Shown here one piece after another: positions 7,731-11,680 of a stretch of DNA of 11,680 nucleotides (positions are counted from its first letter, which is position 1; every line of letters begins with the position of its first letter). The DNA is from Gonapodya sp. JEL0774 (Eukaryota; Monoblepharomycota; Monoblepharidomycetes; Monoblepharidales; Gonapodyaceae): positions 126,001 to 137,680 of the forward strand of contig JADIIX010000058.1 in NCBI GenBank assembly GCA_027604505.1, read 5' to 3'. A program made the translations under genes and the position numbers. The notes under the pieces are model-generated. The model worked only from the letters and a program-made list of their open reading frames with translations, was not told the DNA's origin and made no database searches.

Positions 7731-9237
7731 TCATCCGAGCTCACCCGTAAGCCGCCACTCTCCAATATTCGCACAAGCGGACTTATGACATGCTTGCCAG
7801 CTGGACTTTTGGCCTACGTAAAAGAAGCAAATGATCGCTCGACAGCTCTCCTAGCGGGTTCGTCGGAATCCCACACTCACAAGATTTCCCGCAGTACCTC
7901 ATCACCTTACACAGGGAACACGTCTGCAGCTCCACATTTCCATCATCATCCCCAGAGTCCTTCCCACACCACCAACAAAATGTGCCTCTGTCCCCTCCAA
8001 ACTCCTTGAGCAGCCACTTGGCTTCACTCGCACGAAATGGCAAGATAGAATTGCCTTCGATGCCCTTGTAAGCGCCCCGGCCAGGGAAGTTTGAGTCGTC
8101 CCATGTCTCTTCAAATGCACGATATACACGTGAGCAACTCTCGCAACGGCAACGGAATCCGCAATCTTGGGACATAGACTCTAAGAGATCAATCTTGGAA
8201 TCACTGGAGACGTGTGAGATATGCCGAGCAGAATAAATGAAAACGACAAAGTGAAGCAATTTTGAGCTACTTTTAATATCGCAGGAAAGCAAGCAAGAAA
8301 ATTGTCTCACCGAACCGCGACATAAGGAATCGTTATCTCCTCGCCGTTGACAATGTCTCGTGCGGACCAGACTTCCAAAAATTCTGAACCAGAATCTTCA
8401 TTCTCAACTTTTTCCGTCTGTCCATTTCCGTCTCCGGCTGTACCGGCCTGCTTCAGCTTCCACACAGAGTTCGGTAAACATGCGTGGTTCACATTGGCCA
8501 TCGCTCCTCCAAGTACGATCATACGTTTCCGTTTGGCTTTGCCAAATGATTTAAGAAGCGCATTTCGGGCGACTTTTTCCATCCAGAACGCCAAATGACC
8601 ACGCTCGTCGACAGGCAGATCCGCCAACCGAACGCCCTCCCATTCCTTCACATCTTCGATAATTGCCAGAAAGCGTTTTAAAGCCGCAAGTCTGTCCTCA
8701 TTTTTATTCACGCCTGTCTCGGGATCGTTGGGGTAACTGCGCGGCATTAGGTCGGCGAACGCTGCGGGCATGATCGAAGTTCCCGGATTGGAAGGGTCTT
8801 TTGTCCGCTCATGCAAGTGAAGAGCCAGTGAGAGAATCGCAAGTTCGTTTCGGGACGCAGCTGAAGGTCGTCCCTGAACGTCCTCCTCAGAGCCAAGCTT
8901 GGGTTTCTGAAATATATGCACGATTTGAGTAAGAGAGCCATTTCCAGATGCTTCGTACGCCCGCCAGCCGTGCAAAACGTACCTTCTTCCCTGCCTTGGC
9001 ATCTGCTGCATCTTTCTTCCTCTGCTCCTCCTCGAACTCGTTCTTCACCCGCGCGGCCTCGGATGGTGCACAGAGTTCCACCCCGTCAAGCACCGGTGAG
9101 CGAACCAGGAGAGTTCCCTCAGGAATGATTGCAGATTCGTCGGAAGCATCCCGAAAAATGTAACCACGACCGATGACTGGAGAAATGTCCAGGAGAACCA
9201 ACGATGGGTGAACAAACTCCTTGGTCGTGTCCGACAT
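7731..9237 (-). CDS. SET-domain protein with C-terminal MYND zinc finger
   Basis: Exons 9237-8983, 8906-8311, 8203-7881 and 7813-7731 total 1257 nt, 418 residues. An in-frame TGA three codons upstream and ACC before ATG support the start. The SET fold is of the split, SMYD/Set5/RKM kind: GRGYIF at 23-28, a helical insert from about 65 to 205, NHACLPN at 225-231, GEEITIPYV at 273-281 and a post-SET Cys cluster CGFRCRCESC at 298-307. These bind S-adenosylmethionine and zinc in the family, which methylates lysines on proteins. The last splice completes a MYND finger at 360-405 (C360, C363, C379, C382, C388, C392, H401, C405; core RYCGKSCQKSSWQACHKSAC). In SMYD proteins the MYND finger interrupts SET; here it follows the whole SET unit. 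The usual NHSC Ser is Ala. Substrate unknown. A donor-like GGTGAGCT near the end leaves a slightly different C terminus possible. Confidence 0.87.
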
Positions 9238-9623
9238 GGTGTGTCAATTATGCTGAAAACGTTGTGAATAAGATCCCGAATGAAAAAAAGCCGAAGGTGG
9301 TCGAAGAATCAGCGGAAATGATTGACGATTCGATAAACTGGGCGGGGATTCGCAGGATGATTTGTGTGAGATCGGGAGTTCGGACATAGGACTTCCGATT
9401 CTCAACCCAACACACCCGGCGGGAACACAGAGCAACAGTTCAAATTAATTATATAATTTATCCTTGCATCGCTTCTCCAAGAAAGCAAAAACAAATGCTG
9501 CGACCTCATACATGTTCAAATCACAACAAACACGGAAACAACCACAACAGGCTCAAAACAAAACACATTATTACTGGCTATTCCACCGCCTATTGGAACG
9601 GAGACGTGAGCTCGAAAACAGCT
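9238..9623. other. Intergenic region: SET gene promoter and 3' end of the membrane-protein gene
   Basis: No gene seen. The right part should be the 3' untranslated region of the minus-strand membrane-protein gene; on that strand it is rich in T and TG. The left part lies upstream of the SET-MYND start at 9237. The A/T-only run at 9443-9460 is the one strong compositional feature. Confidence 0.5.
9443..9460 (-). promoter_or_regulatory. AT-rich, TATA-like run upstream of the SET gene
   Basis: On the minus strand it reads ATAAATTATATAATTAAT, about 205-225 nt upstream of the SET-MYND ATG. It may serve as a TATA-type element for that gene or as a 3'-end signal of the preceding gene on the same strand. 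The choice cannot be made from sequence alone. Confidence 0.3.
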
Positions 9624-11680
9624 CTAGGAGACCGTGTTTCCAAGTAGCTTGCGCCCGCTCTTCTGTTGGTGTGGCAAAAGAGCGAGAGGTTGAGGTTTGT
9701 GTTGAATTTGTTGAGTGAACGGTGGTTACAAGGGCGACGCAAATACTTGCCTCCTCCGCCGATAAATGGCGATAGCGCCAACGATTATGAACGCTCCAAG
9801 AAGCACACCGAATATAGCTGCCGAAGGGGTCCGACGCATGTCAATCAAACGAATGGGTAACGCATCCGCCGTTTCTGCCCACACCCTCCACCACAGACCC
9901 CCAAAAACCCACCTCCAACAATACTCCCCGCACTCGCGCCACCACCACCGCCACCACCCTCCGCCCCCGACCCCGCCGTCTGCGTCCGCGTCGCTGCCAG
10001 CAGGGCCGTGTTGGCGCCCACAGTGGTGGTCGGTATGTTCGCCCTGCGGGTGTCGGGAGTGCAAGTGCCGTTGATGCAGAGGACGTTCCCGCCCATGCAG
10101 ACGGACGAGTCGGAGCAGAGGGCACCGATGGGAAGGCTGTCGAAGGTGGTGCATTGGCCTGAGGGCGGGGTGGGGTGGCGTGGGGTGGCGTGTGACGATA
10201 CGAGTTCGTTGGGCAAAAGGAGAGCAACCGGTTCGTTCGCCATCTCACCACCCACCTCTATCACACGTCGACAACGCCGCGCACGGGTCGTTGACAAAGA
10301 GCGGCTGGTAGGTGACGTTGCAAGCCGCGCCGGAGCCCAGGCCGGTGGAGGTGTTCACGAGGAAGGGGACGTAGGTGCACGTGTCTGGGGAAAGGGGGAG
10401 AAGCGAGGACCGGAAAACCAAATGGTGTGGCGGTGGGGGAAGGGGGGAGGGTGGTCCCGGAAGTGGATGGTTCGTGCCGTAAATCTCAACACACTCCTTC
10501 TCCCCACAAGGACGTGCAACTCAACTTACTATTGACACACCGCCCCGTAATCCCCGGACATACGTAATCCGTCTGACACGGAGACCCGAGAGGGAGCGAG
10601 TCGGTGATGACGCATCGGCCTGTTTCGGATTGAGGGAGGGCCGAACGGCAGTTGGGGCCGGGTTTTGAGGGCGAGAGGTTGTAAAGATGGATAGGAGAGA
10701 CGGGGTGTGTGAGTGGAGGACATGGGGGTTGCACGAGGTGTTTGGCGATCCCGATGGTGCTTGTCGCACACACGAAAATTCGATTCCGGTCCCGCAGACC
10801 GCACAGACCACACCGGTCACCGCTCCCGCTCGCCCCCAAGAACCGGACAGAGCGCCTGTGCCTCTTCGAGCAGGGAGCAAGGAGCAAATCCTTTGGAATG
10901 GACTTCGGTGTCGGAGTCCTGTTCCAACTCAGGCCCAAGCAATCCACAATCCCATCTCTCCTCTTCTCTCCCTGCTCCACAACTTCCCACCCCCCTTCTT
11001 CCCCCATCCTCCCCCCCGAACCCCCCCAAACTCACCCAGATCGCAAACCATGTTCGCCCCACACCCGGCGCCTTCCGTGGCCCCTGACCCCTCCCCACAC
11101 GCCGCGCCCTCGCCAAGTCCTCCTGTCCCCGTGACCACGAATGCTTGCGGGTTGCTGTATGCGCATTGGTTGCCTAGCGGGTAGTTTGGGGGCGGGGGAG
11201 GGAAGTGGGTTACGACGTGGCCAAAGGTCACCGTCAAATAAAAAGGAGAAACGGAACAACAAAAGAAGGAGTACACACTGGCGTTACAAAACGTGTACAG
11301 GCCTATTCCGATGCACTGACGGAATGAGGAGCATGTGGCGCCGATGGGGAGGGTGTCGAAGATTTGGCAGGTGCCTGGGGTGTAGAGTGTGGGAGGGGGG
11401 AGTGGGAGTGAAAGGATGAGTGGAGGCGCGGGGGAGAGTTGAAGGTAGCCGGGACGGTGGACATGGATATGGTGTGAGTGGGATGCAGTCGTCACCTCGC
11501 TACCGAACGTCTCTAACCTCCCACTCCCGGCATATCTCCTTTCGCCATCTCCAATCTCCCATCTCACCCAACTCCCACTCGTCCCCAATCTCCCAACTTT
11601 CCAATACCCCGATATCTCCATCTCCCATCTCCCATCTCCATCTCCCATCTCCCATCTCCATCTCCCATCTCCTATCTCCT
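9624..11680 (-). CDS. Type I membrane protein with alternating Cys-rich modules (partial, 5' end missing)
   Basis: Visible exons on the minus strand: 11374-11279, 11173-11036, 10619-10530, 10384-10256, 10158-9913, 9817-9747, and probably 9662-9624. Every intron down to the transmembrane exon is phase 1. The first, third and fifth exons encode an A module (C, then DSLPIG or DTLPIG, then C-x5-C and C), like EB or Dickkopf-type disulfide domains. The second and fourth encode a B module with GLGxGAAC and a final CDLG or CDRG. The order is A-B-A-B-A. A Thr/Ala/Gly stalk with seven Gly in a row leads into SIVGAIFGVLLGAFIIVGAIAIY, a clear transmembrane helix with small residues spaced for packing, then RRRRQ. 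The tail ends either KSGRKLLGNTVS after the last splice (stop 9624-9626) or VFASPL without it (stop 9726-9728). No upstream signal-peptide exon is visible before the window edge. Cell-surface adhesion or sensing is a guess. Confidence 0.78.
10620..11035 (-). other. Long intron in the membrane-protein gene
   Basis: At 416 nt this is the longest intron of the gene; the others visible run 84-145 nt. I looked for another A or B module in all three minus-strand frames and found none. The module order A-B-A-B-A is already regular without one. The sequence near the donor is strongly C-rich on the plus strand. Confidence 0.6.
11545..11680. repeat. ATCTCC/ATCTCCC simple repeat with 20-nt higher-order period
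   Basis: From 11614 to the window edge the plus strand repeats ATCTCC, ATCTCCC, ATCTCCC as a 20-nt block about three times, ending with ATCTCCT variants. Looser copies extend back to about 11545. It lies upstream of the first visible acceptor (11375) of the minus-strand membrane-protein gene, so most likely within an intron. It may continue outside the window. Confidence 0.8.

Noticed and set aside
9726-10251. Minus-strand open frames rich in His, Arg and Pro across the stalk exon
   Set aside because: They are alternative frames of the GC-rich exon 9913-10158. Only the frame with the Cys module and Gly-rich stalk continues by splicing into the transmembrane exon.
10620-11035. A further Cys-rich exon inside the long intron
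   Set aside because: The region has Cys in some frames but no DSLPIG or GLGxGAAC motif with matching phase-1 borders, and the module order is complete without it.
11375-11680. A first exon with signal peptide for the membrane-protein gene
   Set aside because: ATG codons on the minus strand here lead either into the GGAGAT repeat translation or into a frame that does not match the acceptor at 11374, and none gives a hydrophobic leader.
1-11680. tRNA or rRNA genes
   Set aside because: I saw no B-box-like GGTTCGAATCC pattern with a matching acceptor stem and no rRNA-like sequence, though a full covariance search was not possible.

Overview
The window looks like nuclear DNA of an intron-rich fungus. 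Five of the six protein genes I can support are broken by short introns, mostly 60-105 nt, with GTGAGT/GTAAGC-like donors and CAG/TAG acceptors, and in every case the joined reading frame restores a sensible protein. An early-diverging (zoosporic, chytrid-like) fungus would fit the Cys-rich secreted and membrane proteins, but that is inference. All exon coordinates are my own reading of splice sites, checked by intron phase and exon length arithmetic, not by transcripts.

Layout, left to right. 371-1664 (minus): a ten-exon gene for a secreted 221-residue protein made of four Trp/Cys-rich modules joined by Pro/Ser linkers, which I cannot assign to a known family. 1665-2822: a 1.16-kb divergent intergenic region. 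2823-3749 (plus): a single-exon gene for a probable mitochondrial inner-membrane protein of unknown function. 3991-6267 (plus): a six-exon PP2C-type Ser/Thr phosphatase with a predicted N-myristoylation site and a large low-complexity insertion. 6387-7609 (minus): a two-exon leucine-rich-repeat protein, convergent with the phosphatase. 7731-9237 (minus): a four-exon SET-domain methyltransferase-like protein with a C-terminal MYND zinc finger. 9624 to beyond 11680 (minus): a type I membrane protein with alternating Cys-rich modules, a Gly/Thr-rich stalk, one transmembrane helix and a short basic tail; its 5' end lies outside the window.

The genes do not form an obvious pathway. PP2C, SET-MYND and LRR proteins are housekeeping or signalling types. 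The two Cys-rich extracellular genes at the ends are the most unusual content. The strongest signal is in the left one: two tandem 118-nt exons (561-678 and 835-952) are identical base for base while the introns beside them have diverged, and the module they encode looks like an undescribed aromatic-rich, possibly glycan-binding, domain.
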